Origin: Phallusia mammillata
Lineage: Eukaryota; Chordata; Ascidiacea; Phlebobranchia; Ascidiidae
Assembly (NCBI GenBank): GCA_003260075.1
Contig: QLIY01000227.1
Coordinates: 105,774 to 169,773, forward strand
Length of the DNA: 64,000 bases
Direction: 5' to 3'
The position numbers were made by a program, and so were the translations under genes. Each line of letters begins with the position of its first letter. The stretch's first letter is position 1. Below the pieces are notes generated by a model. The model searched no databases, was not told where the DNA came from, and was given only the letters and a program-made list of their open reading frames with translations. Of this stretch, positions 38,348-50,812 are shown piece after piece.

Positions 38348-41300
38348 ATGGGTGATTTAATAGCTAATTCAGACACGATTTGGGTTTACCAGTTTCGAAT
38401 TGTACTTCTTGGCGACTCAACAGTCGGAAAGTCGGCTCTGATACGACGATTTACGGATGGATGCTTCCTTGAGGTATTTATCATTTTTTTCTAACACCCA
38501 TTTACCATAAATTAAAAAAATTAAATTTTTTTTTACCCAAACCAGAAGCCATACAAATTTTTATCGAAAAACCATAGAAATCTTTTTTACTGTAAGAGTT
38601 TTAAACATTTTTTTCACACCTTTTCTAAGAGTTAAAGAGCAAAAGTTGTCTATTTTTGTTCTATTTTAGTTTTAGCAAATCATATTAAAATTAGGACATA
38701 TATAACATGCACATTTATGTTACAGTGTGTCATATATATGAGGGGCTTTTCTATACATGTAAATACATTTAAAACAGAAAATAGTTAATATATAATGAAT
38801 GTTAAATGTTATCATTTTCTGTTCTTAAAAATACACTTGGGTCTATAAACTTCTATTTTGGTGTTTTTAAGTTGTAGGTTATGTTATTGGCTATTTGGAA
38901 CAATTGGTTTTCCACACAAAATCAATATTTGTGGTTATATTGATTATTTAGCAATGAGCTATGTCCATTCAGGGCTGATTGACTGTGACCAAAATTTAAT
39001 AATATTTTTCCCACAGTTAAAGCTGCTCCTGTTGATGTTTGTACCTCATTTACTCATTTACAAGTCATTAAATGATAAAGATCATTTATTTTTTAAATTA
39101 AAAAAAGATAATGCACAATTTTACTGATAAAATACCAAAACGCATTGCATTGCAACATGATATATGTTATTGCAATCATGAACGTTGTGTGAAAAAAAAA
39201 TGAAAAAACTAACCTGCCATTGAATGTAAGTTGTGGACCATAATTCTGAACTTGTCTATCAGATGAAATCTGCAGAAACTTCGAAATAAAACATTTTTCG
39301 TCATTTTATTTTTTTGTTTGTCAAAATTAAAACAAAACATATTATCAGTAGATTAAACTTTTTATATATTTTCCAGGCATCAGATCCAACAGTTGGAGTT
39401 GATTTTTACTCAAGGTTAGTGGAAATTGCGCCATCCACAAGAGTGAAACTACAGGTGTGGGACACAGCTGGTCAGGAAAGATTTAGGTAAGTCATTTTAA
39501 AAGTATCAAGTGTATTAAACCTTAGATGTTGGGAATCTTTTTTATTTCTGTTTTTAAGTGCAGAAACACGGTTTTAGCGAAAACTGGGAAAAATAGGTAC
39601 ATAAAGGTGTTTTTTTTCAAAAAAAGTTATATATGGGCAATAACCGTCAAAATACATTACACAAATAATCAGACACTAAACTTGTACTTTACTTTGTGGC
39701 TGACATTTAGTGCAGGCATGTACAACTTAAATAAAATCGCAACCTTTACCAAGTGTAAGTATTGTACATCACTTTTTGATTCTTGTTGAAAAAAAAATTT
39801 CCAGAAAAAATTACTTTCTTACAAATGTATTGTTCATAGATCCATAACACAATCATATTATCGGAACTCTGTTGGTGCCATCCTTGTTTATGATGTTGCA
39901 AACAGGGATAGCTTCGAGCACGTGTCATCTTGGGCCGAGGAGGCAAGACTACATGTGGCACCACGACCGATATCGTTTGTCCTTGTCGGACAGAAGTGTG
40001 ACCTTGAAAATGAGAGAAAAGTAATGTTTATATTGTGTAATGTTTTATTATAACCTTCGTTAAGCTGTAAGTGTCTCTTTAGTGTAGGAGTGTCCAACTC
40101 AAACACACCGCCGTGGCAATTTTGGTTTTGAAATTTATTCGGGTGCCAACGTTTGGTACTTTTTCCAAATCATCTCTTAAACATCTGGACTTAATCCCAA
40201 TATTTGGCTAATATGTATAACCCTAATAAATGGTTAGAAAAAAATGTGTCGTGAAATGTGAGTAAACTTGTTTATGCTACTCCAGAAACCTTTTATTTTG
40301 TTTATGTGATGCTAGATACAAGGGGGGGGGGGAACCCTAATAAATGGTTAGAAAAAAATGTGTCGTGAAATGCAAGTAAACTTGTTGATGCTACTCCAGA
40401 AACCTTTTATTTTGTTTATGTGATGCTAGATACAAATCGTTTCCAACGGGGCTTAAGTTTTGTCAAAAAATGAACAATTTAATTAGTGGGTTGTGTAACT
40501 TTACTACTGATAATCTTTACTGAAGTTAGAATAAAGGCCAAGAAGAATCAATAGAAACAAATGTATATAATTGCGTAACAAATCCTAATGTTTACCATAT
40601 GAATGTGTAAAAGCTTGTGTGCCATTTTCAAATGCTCTGCGTGCCACTTTTGGCACACATGCAACATGTTGGACACCCCAGCTTTAGTGTAACTCTTCAA
40701 TAAACTTGTTTGGCTTAAAGGCTGTATGAGCAAACAATATATATAAACCAATGCTTGCGGAAAATATCCTAGCAATAATCTTTTTCTCTGAGAACATTTC
40801 GAAATGTAAATTGTAGCTCTAATTAAAGGATTTTTGTAGGTCTAAAGGCAAAAGATTTAACATATGCATTGTAGACACTGTAACCTACACCAGGGCTTCT
40901 CAAACTTTCTTGCTGTGCGACCCCATTTTAGAAAAGAAATTTCCACGCGACCCCTTGATGGGTATAGCCTATACACGTGAATGATGTTTACACGATACAT
41001 TTTCGCACGTATACCATTTATTGTGACAATGTCATAACAACGAATGATGTTTCGCGACCCCAAAATTATATTTCACGACCCCAATTTGGGTCGCGACCCA
41101 CAGTTTGAGAAGCCCTGACCTACACAGTGGTTATGTTCACCTCTACAAACTATTTCCAGGAACAATAATTACACCTCATTACATTGCAGGTTTCAACAGA
41201 GGAAGCGTCTGCGTTTGCGCGGATGCATAAGATGTTGTTTGTTGAAACATCCGCCAAACAGGGGTTAAATGTGGACCATTCGTTTCTACTGCTCACTGAG

Positions 41301-43720
41301 CTAATATACAGGTACTTCAGCAATGATTCCTCAAATTTTATTTGTGTCTATACACAAGGTCACGCTAATGCCACTGCTAGCAACATTAGATGTGCACTTT
41401 TGTGCATGTGCATTTTGCTGTGGCCTGAGACCCAATTATAGAACTATAGCAGGGGCCTGCAAATACTTTTTAATGCATCCCAGAAAAGTAGGATTAAAGT
41501 TTCGCATGGCTTTTCATTATGGGTCCCCTTCCCTGAAGGGGACACATATTTTTTTTGTCCGTATTTTTTTTTTCTTTTTTCTGTCTAACGCTGGCTTGTT
41601 AGACGCGTTTGGTTAAGAAAGAGTGCTTCAAATTTATTCAAATTTGCACAGATGTTAGTTATTAATCTAAATTTGATCCTCCTGAAGTTTGACCCCGATT
41701 GACCCAGCGGTTCACCCACAGGCCCCCAAAATGCAAAATTTTTAAAACATGGTTTGTTATATGCGTTTGGTCAAGAAAGAGTGCTTCAAATTTGTTTAAA
41801 TTTTGTCAGATGTTAGTTATTAACCAAAATTTGATCCTCCTGAAGTTTGACCCTGAATGACCCAGGGGTTCACCCACAGGCCCCCGAAACGTAAAATTTT
41901 TAACGCTGGTTTGTAACGCTCGTTTGGTAAAGAAAGAGTGCTTCAGATTTATTCAAATTTGGACATATGTTAGTTATTAATCCAAACTTGATCCTCCAGA
42001 AGTTTGACCCCGAATTACCCAGCGGTTCACCCACAGGCCCCCGAAACGTAAATGTGTCTAACGCTCGTTTGGTCAAGAAAGACACTGTAGGCAGAAGTCC
42101 CAAGAGAGTAACTCACTGGTTTACGATAGCAGGAGGGCTCAGCTTGACGTCGGACAGACGTTTTACGAGACGTCGTTTTGGTGATCAGAAATCAGCTGTT
42201 TTGCACAGCAATGCTATTTCGTTTTATTAAGTTATCACTCACATTTTCAGTTTTGGCAAAGGTTTCACACCTATGACGTGATTTAAACCTAATAAGCGTG
42301 CTTCGGTTTCGTATATGTCAAGCAAAACTTGTTAATCAAAATAAAGTTGAAAAAATAAACTTGACATTTTTGCAAGATAAATGTGTTTTTTTAAATGCTC
42401 GTTGTCAGGTCGGCCGCCGCATGACCACGGGTTACTTAAGGTCAACTAGTAGGTATTACTAACACAGTTCAGAACTTTCTTTCGTCATAACGTAGCGTTT
42501 TTTTGGCAATAAATTTAGGAATCAACACTCAAGGCACTCAATAAATTAGGAAAATCAACACTCAATAAATTAGGTTAAACGGTGTTGTTGAACAGTAAGG
42601 ATGGCGTGCTATTGAAAACGGTGTCAATAGGTCAAACAGTAGTTGCACCCTGAGAGGTTACTACAGGTCAATGGTTTTGCGAAACAAAGTTAAATGAAAA
42701 ACGAATTATTATGTGTACACTTGTAGCAAATTGCTTTTTAATTTAAAGTGTCTGTAACACAACTGTTACAGCTTTCTAGAAAAAAATGTGTTTAAAACCC
42801 GACCTTGGACGACAATATCTGGGTCAAAGCAAGAGATTAAATTGAAGTATTTGTTTCGTTCTTTTTTAATGTTTTTGTAATTAAATGACAATAATAGTGC
42901 AAAAAGAATACGAACAAAAATTTTTATTTGTTGCCACTTTTTATATTTTTTTTCGCTTAATTAAGTATTTGCCTCATTATCTAATGTGTAATGTTACCAC
43001 AGTTTGTAGCACACACCTATAATTACACAGCACCAGGAGATGAGCTCTACCCCCAAATGGGACGCCCTGCCTTAATTACTGTCAACAAGATAAAAAAGAC
43101 AAAGACATTGAGCTGTTGATGGTTACATGTAGCTTAATTATGTTTTTAAACTAATAGGGTACTTAGTTGTGGGAACACCAGCTAAAAAAACAATGATGGT
43201 CAAAATGACAATTTTAGTAATCAATCAAAACCACCAACAGCTGGTCTTCAGCTGACAATCACTGTTTACCTTTATTCAATTAAAAAACAGTAAAACCATG
43301 GAATGATAAAATACTTAGTTAAAACAGAATCAGTCAGTTTTTGATGAAGAAATATATGTTACGCTTAAATGGCATCATCTGTGATTGATTCTGTTTTAAC
43401 CAAGGATTTTATAGCTCATTGGGGTTACTACTTTAGGTCAGTCTGTAAATTGTGAGTATTTTTTTCCTTTGATACAACGAAACAAAGTGTTTGAATTAAC
43501 AGGAAAATCCAGTTTTACTCTGAATGCTTATTACAGTTTTTACTGTCAACTGCATATAACACATAAGTCAGACATATAATTCACATATAATTTCAGAATG
43601 GTTAAGTCAGGAGAACTCCAGCCAGAGGATGGTTGGGAGGGAATAAAGTGTGGATTAGTTCCTCCGCAAACACAAATAGATGAAGATTATTTGCCAACCA
43701 AACGGGGATGTTGCTACTAG
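38348..43720 (+). CDS. RAB39: Rab GTPase, RAB39 orthologue
   Basis: Five exons: 38348-38473, 39377-39486, 39840-40020, 41190-41311, 43597-43720; 220 residues. The P-loop is GDSTVGKS, switch I PTVGVDF, switch [13 protein letters not shown], the guanine-base motif GQKCD (usual form NKxD, but GHKCD in RAB39), and ETSAK. IWVYQFR before the P-loop, SYYRNSVG, and DGWEGIK...GLVP near the end identify RAB39, which acts in endosome/lysosome and autophagy-related traffic. The protein ends RGCCY: a CC pair one residue from the end, unusual for prenylated Rabs, though cysteines are available. The ATG lies one base after a perfect acceptor (gttgtttag), so the mRNA 5' end is probably added by trans-splicing. 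Introns 3 and 4 carry hAT elements and a satellite. Confidence 0.9.
40085..40681. mobile_element. hAT-like element in RAB39 intron 3
   Basis: Ends TAGGAGTGTCCAAC / GTTGGACACCCCAG, flanked by ctttagtg at 40077-40084 and 40682-40689. Inside it is a near-duplicate pair: 40219-40321, G run 40322-40332, 40333-40435. Confidence 0.85.
40891..41117. mobile_element. hAT-like MITE in RAB39 intron 3
   Basis: Inverted ends CAGGGCTTCTCAAACT / AGTTTGAGAAGCCCTG, exact 8-bp duplication acctacac (40883-40890 and 41118-41125). 227 bp. Confidence 0.92.
41587..42090. repeat. satellite of about 157-bp units in RAB39 intron 4
   Basis: About 3.2 units start near 41587, 41747, 41902 and 42059. Each carries cgtttggt.aagaaagagtgcttc, gatgttagttattaat, gatcctcctgaagtttgacc and ggttcacccacaggcccc. 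The units are diverged from one another. Confidence 0.85.
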
Positions 43721-44981
43721 CCGACTCTTTCTTTTGTGTGTTGCATGCTGGTTCATTTATTTCTTCAACCAATTTTTTTTCACTGTCAAATTTTGAATTG
43801 CTTGCATTTATATTGCTTTAGTGGAAATGACTGGTGTTTTAATTTTTCTGAGGGAAAAATGACTCCTATTCAAATTTCTTTTTGATTTGTTTTATCTTTT
43901 ACTAAGTGTTTAAATATATAAAGCAAAGAAGAAATTATATACCTTAATATAGTAGGTGCTTGCTTTTTTATCAAACCTAACATTTATAGCTCTGGCAAAG
44001 ATTTTAACAACTTGAACTGTTTCATTGAAATTTTAAATACTTTTTTGTTCAATGGTATTTGCTGTGATATTCGTACTGTTTGCACTTTTTAGTTTTACAT
44101 GATGCTTGGTGGTCTAAAATTGACATATTTTCTTTAAAAGCAAAACTGTAAAAAGTATTTGATTTTACTGTGCTATGTTGTTTAACTGTTGTCCAAAGGT
44201 TTTTACCTGTTTTCTAGAAGCTTCCACTGTGTTTTTAGGAAACTTACATGAACGAAACTACCACAAAGTTGGTGTTATATGTTAGATGGCCAAAGTGTTT
44301 TGTGTTGTGTTATACTAACTGACCAAACCCCACTAGTCTAACATTAGATGTTGTGTTGTGCAATTCCTTTACTATGTTGTTACACTTTTTTTAAATTCTC
44401 TGGGTCCTCACACTGTCTGTCTATTAAAATGTTGCCATATTTGCACACAAAGATACTGCTGAGATGTATGTATAATTTTTTTATTACCTGGTAAACTTCA
44501 CTTGGTGTTAGAATTTAAAATTTAAAATGTGTTTCGGTTTTATCACACTGAAGGCTGTTCCATTTTTTAATCCACCATTTACGTTAAATAGAAAAAAAAT
44601 TTAATATGTTAAATGACAAATATTATTGTTGCTTTTGAAATTTATTATTTTTAAAGAGATTTATCATTTGATTTATACATGGAAAAGTTCTGTCTCTTGA
44701 AACATAGTTTGTTACAAATTTCCAAAGTTTTCATGGTGCAGTATTTTCTGTTTATCTTTATCAATCATATCTGTTGTATATTTTTTATTCTGCACCTATC
44801 ATGTCTCATTTCTAACCCTGTGTTCTCAAGCCTCATTTTGCACCCTGTATCATGGTTTGCAGAAATGCAAAATAAACTTGCTGGTGTTTTGTATTTGTAC
44901 CACGCAGTGTAGTATTGCACACAAACAAATTTGCCATCTCACATTGTGTTAGATAGTGGCAAGTACTAAAATCACCTAATA

Positions 44982-45529
44982 CAGTGGTTCCCAACCATTT
45001 TTGATGAATTCCTCCCTTGACAATTTAAAACATTTTGATACCTCCCTTATACACTACATAGTAGACAGTGGTGGGATTCAGCCGATTCGCACCGGTTCTA
45101 TAGAACCATCTGTGATAATAATTACTAAATACAAACACTGTTGGGATTCAGCCGGTTCGTACCGGTTCTATAGAACCGTCCACTCGAAATTTTATGAGAT
45201 CAGCGAACCAGTTAGCATTACTGGTTACTGTCAATTGACTTTGAGATCAGCGAACCGGTTAGCATTACTGGTTACTGTCAATGGACTTTTTGTAACCGAA
45301 CTGGCTAAAACAATATGACTTTTGTGATAGAACCGGCTGACAAAAAATCGGAATCCCACCACTGATAGTATATGCTAAATTATACAAAGGTCATTTAAAA
45401 TTGGGTCTTTTGTCAACTTTACAGGTAATATTCCCAGAGCTGTAGGTGTCTATTTTCAAACCACATGTAAAAATTAAAGTAAATTCCTCCCCCTAAAATT
45501 GTAATTTTTTTTCCAGTTGGGAACCACTG
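44982..45529. mobile_element. hAT-like element with nested second element
   Basis: Inverted ends CAGTGGTTCCCAACC / GTTGGGAACCACTG, exact target duplication acctaata (44974-44981 and 45530-45537). Confidence 0.9.
45066..45364. mobile_element. hAT-like MITE nested in 44982-45529
   Basis: Ends CAGTGGTGGGATTC / GAATCCCACCACTG; flanks atagtaga and atagtata (7 of 8 identical). It contains an internal duplication of 'ttcagccg.ttcg.accggttctatagaacc'. Confidence 0.85.
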
Positions 45530-46273
45530 ACCTAATACATAAAGTTTTGTTACACTCCACAAACAATTTTCAACATTTAGAAAGAGCAAAAAGGTACCTA
45601 AAATACAATTGTACTATTACAAAAAAGTAACTTAAACAAGTGCTCCTTCAAATAGAGATTGAAATATACTTAAATTCGCCAGGTAAACCACACAAAATAG
45701 TTACTGCTTTTAAAACCAAAAAGCCATCATGAAATAAAAAGTATCAGAACAAATGAGTTATCCACAAAAATAACAATATTCTATTGTGTTCCACTATTAA
45801 ACCTTGTTTGTTACATAGCTGCAAAACCATTTAGCACCAAATAGTATAAGAAAACCTATTAGCAGCACCTATGAGATATGGCACAGTCAAAAAATAAACA
45901 AAAGACAATACACAAGGTAATGCAATTTAAAAGTGTTCTCAGTTGATACAAACAAAAATTCAAAACAGCTCAATAATGCAAAAAATCGTTAAAAACAGCA
46001 TACAGTCTGCATTTACAAAACATGCCATTTAAAATATTTTGTTTTTTCACATAAATGTGTTGAGTATTTTGGCAAAATTTTACAATCACAATGCTTAGAA
46101 TACAGTTCAGTTTTTGAACTTAACTAGAAAACATGCTTAAAAGACAAAAAAGCAATTTTACTGACCACAATATGTAAACACAAAACCTCAATTGCCTGTA
46201 GGACAACATCAATACATAAAAATGTAAAAAAGAGATGCTTGCTAGAAAACTTATAACATGGCACTTCTCAAAG

Positions 46274-49200
46274 TCATCTCACACTTTGTAGCTGGTCAGA
46301 TAACCACTGAATTCCTTCGTTTAAACCTTCCCCAGTCATTGCATTACTTGCGCTGGATATAAAAATAATGTATTATTTCTGTATTTTAACAAAATTTACA
46401 GGAGCGAACTTCACACACCAGAATTACACATGTGAAAATTTGAAAAACCCTACTTGACCAATTAGGATGAACATAAATACATAATTGGGATCAATCAGGT
46501 TGCGTACTGTGACTTACTTGACCAAATGAGAATTAACAAACTTGTGTTTTGCATAAACTGTTGCTGCCAGTCATAATGTATCAACAACTTTTTAGCTCTT
46601 CCAGCAGTCTTTATTACAATATGGCGGCGTTTCGATGTCCCATGTGAGACACCTTTATCAGGGCAATGACATAAATTGAAAACCCAAAGTTATCATCAAG
46701 TGAAAACGGTGGTGAAACACACAAAAAAGCGGAAAAAAGAAGTAACTTTTGAGGGTTTGTGGTTACTTAACTCAGTTGACCCTATTACACCAACCATTGT
46801 TGTCAACAACATGTGTTATTGACATATATTTTAAAGGATGACATCTGATTGTAAATCAATTTTGTTAATTTGGGATTAGGTGCCAGACAAACCCAAACCT
46901 GTGATAAGCGTGAAATTTTTTGTAACACATACAGATTCATAATGCCAAGTGTGTGCTACTCACATGGTACCGGTCATGACTACAGCATTTTAAAGAGGCG
47001 ACGAAGCTTACATGGGGTTATAATTTAACATGCAATTTTTAGCAATATTTTGATGCCTGGAAACTACTGCATAACCTTTGCAGTCAACTGTAACAATTAA
47101 GAAAGTTTTAGTAGAATCAGAAGTTATTTTGTTTCTACTCAAAACCACTCTTACCCCGACCCTTGACCAACATTCAGTTTCATGTACTTACTAAACCAAA
47201 TGGTATTTAAAGGATGTTGTTTGTTACTTTTCTACCTCAAATTAGTGAACCAAATTATGAATGGTTTGTATTATTGACAAAAATTATTAGGCCTAAAGGT
47301 CTGTGACAATGTAATGTTTTTGTTAAGTTCGTAAAATACTAATAAAAAAATTTTTTAGGCAATTTTAATAAAATTATGTTTTACAAATTAAGCTTTTCGT
47401 GCATTACTATCTGCCCACTTAGGGCACTGTAAACATGACTTAGATCAGGTTACGTCATAGTCATAATATCACCCAGTTTCAGTATACAGCTTGAACCATC
47501 ATGCATAATTTACACTAACATATGCTCTCTAAAAACTCCTCTGGGTTATTGATAAGCTATGCATGGAGCTTGTTGCAAAAACAAGAACCCCCTTAGAATT
47601 TTTTTGTTGAATAGTGTGATTTTTAAGATCCAAACATACATACCTAATATTCCATGGCTTTTCTTTCAAGTTGTCAAGACCTAAAATCTGAGAGCATTGA
47701 ACTGCTGATAATGAATCTCGTAAATCCATTTTGTTTGCATAAAACAAAATTGGGATCCTTTTTGCTTTGACATCTGAAACAGAAATTGTTCCTTATTGTC
47801 GTTGATCACCACATAATTGGGTTATCACATCAAGTAACTGAAGGAATGCCTGAGTTCAGGAGTCAGTGGCCATGTTTTGTTGAGCAACAATCAATCATTG
47901 ATTTGCAGTAGGTAATTTTTATGCTTGGGTTTAGCAGCAATACAAAGTAATGGCAACCATGTTGTGCACAACAAAACTCGTAGAATCCCCCAAATTTTCC
48001 ACAAAGTGAAGTTAACAAAAGACCCAATTTTCAATGATTCTTGCCCCCCCCCCCCAGCAATACAAAGTAATGGCAACCATGTTGTGCACAACAAAACTCG
48101 TAAAATCCCCCAAATTTTAATATTCCACAAAGTGAAGTTAACAAAAGACCCAATTTTCAATGATTCTTATATGGTTTAGCATCTACTATGTAGTATAATA
48201 CAGAGAAATAAAAATGTTTTAAATTGCTAAAAGAGGAATTATTTGAAAAAGGTTGAGAACCACTGCATTAAAGTATTGTTCTAGCAAAATCAAATAAATA
48301 ACTGGTTTGCAAATCAGTATTCAGCCTTCCAAAAAATATTAAAACTATTGTTAAATTTTTTTTCTAATAATATAACAGTAAACCTTACTTTGGTTGTCGA
48401 GCAATTGGTCCAACTCATCCTTGGCAACTAACATTCGAATCTTGTCAGCGCTGTCAATCACAAATATGATGCCATGTGTTTCCTTGTAATAATGTGCCCA
48501 CAAATTTCTGTACCGTCCCTGACCAGACATGTCAATCACAGTGAAAACCAAACTGTAAAGACCAAAAGTATATTAATTTTGCATTGTGGTTGCTAAAATA
48601 CAAAGTTATAGCTCTCTCGCTAAGTTTATCAATTCCTTGCATGACTAAAGAAAACCAGCATTTTTTCACTATCATTCAGTGTGGCTAATTTGTACATTCT
48701 ATTTTGAGAAACAAAGGCATTATTTTCGCAATATGACAGAAGTCTCATACTCAGAGAAAGCTGTAAGTTACTCTCTTATGTTGGCAGCTTAGCCACAAGA
48801 TTAGTTTCAGCAAGCAGAGGCACAGTTTGCTCTTAAAAGCAAGACAGGACATCAGATAAAGTTATAAATATTTATTTTTCACTCAAAAAAATTAAATTTA
48901 TTTTTCATTTGCAAATTAGCCCCCCCCCCAGTTTGCTCTTAAAAGCAAGACAGGACATCAGATAAAGTTATAAATATATATTTTTTACTCAAAAAAAATA
49001 AATTTATTTTTCATTTGCAAATTAATGCCACCCTGTTTTTGGTCTGCAAATGTCACAAATTTTGCTCCCTAACTTTACCAGTAACTTTTTGTATTAAAAG
49101 TCATTTTGAGCAATCATAAATTAGTACTATACCTTGAAGTAACAAATTTTTCAACGTTAAAGCCAACAGTAGGAACCACATCTTGTTGTGTTGCATCGGG

Positions 49201-49317
49201 AGCTTTTAACTTGTTGATGATCGTCGTTTTTCCGCTATTATCAAGCCCAACACATAATATATTTGCCTCCTTCTTCTTTGCCTTTAACCATCCGAAAAGT
49301 CGGTCCATAAAACCCAT
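46274..49317 (-). CDS. ARL6: ADP-ribosylation-factor-like 6 (BBS3) GTPase
   Basis: Four exons: 49133-49317, 48389-48552, 47644-47773, 46274-46352; 185 residues (human ARL6 is 186). It starts [11 protein letters not shown], the amphipathic N-terminal helix of Arf-like proteins. The P-loop is [10 protein letters not shown], switch [11 protein letters not shown], switch [18 protein letters not shown], the base motif ANKMDLRD, and [15 protein letters not shown] near the end. DMSGQGRYR (Ser in place of the usual Ala of DTAGQ-type motifs) is diagnostic of ARL6, the GTPase that recruits the BBSome to membranes for ciliary traffic. All four exons join in phase. Intron 2 contains a near-duplicate block (47936-48168) and intron 1 another (48824-49025). 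The gene is divergent from RPL27. Confidence 0.92.
47936..48168. repeat. near-duplicate pair in ARL6 intron 2
   Basis: Copy A 47936-48043, C run 48044-48055, copy B 48056-48168; B has a small extra aatatt. Confidence 0.85.
48824..49025. repeat. near-duplicate pair in ARL6 intron 1
   Basis: Copy A 48824-48919, C run 48920-48929, copy B 48930-49025. Confidence 0.85.
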
Positions 49318-49876
49318 GACAATGTAAAGTAGTTTGAGTCAGAAAAGCATTAATTTGTCAACAATTCGAACCGACTTTTTTGGCTTCTGTTTTAATTCTT
49401 GTTACTTGGACAACATCTGCATACTTTCATGCTCTACTAACCACGCGTTACTAACAATTTCGTAAAAATAATAACATTTAATTTAAATTTTAAAGCTTTT
49501 TTTTAAAAAAAGTATCAATTTTTAAAGACCAAGTCAAGCAGGTTTAAGATTTATTACATTCCAAGCAAAGTCTGCCAATTTTGTAAAGATTGATCACATT
49601 TTTTCAAAATCTACATTTTTTTCTGAAGGAAAAGAAATATGTGCATTTATACTTTTCTGAAACAAACATTAATTTTTTGAATCATTATTTAAAGCTATTA
49701 GGCGCATATTATTTTGTTGTTTAGATAATAACCATTTAAAAAATATAAATTATTTTGTCCCTTTCGCCCCAAAATAAATTTTGTGCGGAGCAGAGGTTCG
49801 GTAAAATCCAATGGGTGTCGTTCTTTTTACGCAAGTGTGGCATGCTGCGAGGTTGCGCCACGAAATATATCACAAA
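49318..49876. promoter_or_regulatory. shared upstream region of ARL6 and RPL27
   Basis: These 559 bp separate two divergent starts, so both promoters should lie here. A pyrimidine stretch ccctttcg near 49759 could be the TOP-like start of the ribosomal protein mRNA. I see no clear TATA box placed for either gene. Confidence 0.35.
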
Positions 49877-50287
49877 ATGGGCAAGTTTATGAAACCAAAC
49901 AAGGTTGTTTTGGTCCTTGCTGGGCGCTACGCCGGCAGAAAGGGTGTCATAGTCAAAAACCAAGACGAAGGCACGCACGATAGGCAGTATGGCCATGCTT
50001 TGGTGGCTGGAATCGACAGATACCCAAGAAAAGTCACAAAGCGTATGTCAAAAAAGAAGCTTAAGAAGCGTAGCAAAGTCAAGACCTTCGTAAAGGTGAT
50101 CAACTACAACCATCTCATGCCCACACGCTATTCCGTTGACGTTCCAGTGGACAAAGCGGTGGTAAACAAGGAGGCCATTCGTGATGCCGCAGGAAGACGA
50201 AAGGCTCGACGAGAAGTCAAAGCAAAATTCGAAGAGCGATACAAGTCTGGCAAAAATAAGTGGTTTTTCCAGAAGCTGAGGTTCTAA
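49877..50287 (+). CDS. RPL27: large-subunit ribosomal protein eL27
   Basis: A 136-residue frame from ATG at 49877 to TAA matches eukaryotic eL27 end to end. It starts [18 protein letters not shown] (KOW-like N-terminal domain), continues with [15 protein letters not shown] and [16 protein letters not shown], and ends [11 protein letters not shown]. It is a structural protein of the 60S subunit. The open frame continues upstream to 49811, but family length fixes the start. The coding region has no intron, unlike many ribosomal protein genes; its GC content is higher than its surroundings. The 3'UTR has an AATAAA about 190 bp after the stop. The frame and conserved residues are intact, so it is probably the functional gene rather than a decayed retrocopy. 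Confidence 0.95.
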   Translation: MGKFMKPNKVVLVLAGRYAGRKGVIVKNQDEGTHDRQYGHALVAGIDRYPRKVTKRMSKKKLKKRSKVKTFVKVINYNHLMPTRYSVDVPVDKAVVNKEAIRDAAGRRKARREVKAKFEERYKSGKNKWFFQKLRF

Positions 50288-50476
50288 ACTCAACAGGTCA
50301 TCATCACATCTGCACACCTTGTGTGCTGGGCTCTACCTTTTCATAATGGACTTGAGGTGGATAAAACTTGTTTTGGTTTGTTAAGTTGTGGTTCCAGCTT
50401 TGGAATATAACCTCGGTCCTATACTGAATTTGGCGCATTCTTTTCGGTTGTGCAGTTGTGTATGATTTGTTGATTT

Positions 50477-50482
50477 AATAAA
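50477..50482 (+). terminator. polyadenylation signal AATAAA of RPL27
   Basis: Canonical hexamer in the expected place downstream of the RPL27 stop. Confidence 0.6.
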
Positions 50483-50516
50483 TCTCTGAGAGTATCACGA
50501 CAAAAATGTCTGATTT

Positions 50517-50785
50517 TGAATTAATGTGGATTAAATTTATTACTTTAGGTATATATGGTTCACACTAGTGGTACACCAAGTTTTAAAAATATGTTTTTCA
50601 TAGTTGTATTGTTTAGTATTGCAGGAAAATGAAACTGTTAGCCAATCCCCCCCCCCTGAATTAATGTGGATTAAATTTATTACTTTAGGTATATATGGTT
50701 CACATTAGTGGTACACCAAGTTTTAAAAATATATTTTTCATAGTTGTATCGTTTAGTATTGCAGGAAAATGAAACTGTTAGCCAA
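50517..50785. repeat. near-duplicate pair in RPL27 3' flank
   Basis: Copy A 50517-50646, C run 50647-50656, copy B 50657-50785. Confidence 0.85.
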
Positions 50786-50812
50786 GTGCTCTATAATGTA
50801 CCCTTTTTAACA

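Larger units (their letters stand above)
43721..46273. other. intergenic region between RAB39 and ARL6
   Basis: The two genes converge here. No further gene recognised; the main content is the nested hAT pair at 44982-45529. Confidence 0.5.

Noticed and set aside
48249..48263. ggttgagaaccactg, resembling a hAT right end
   Set aside because: No matching left end or target duplication was found within a reasonable distance.
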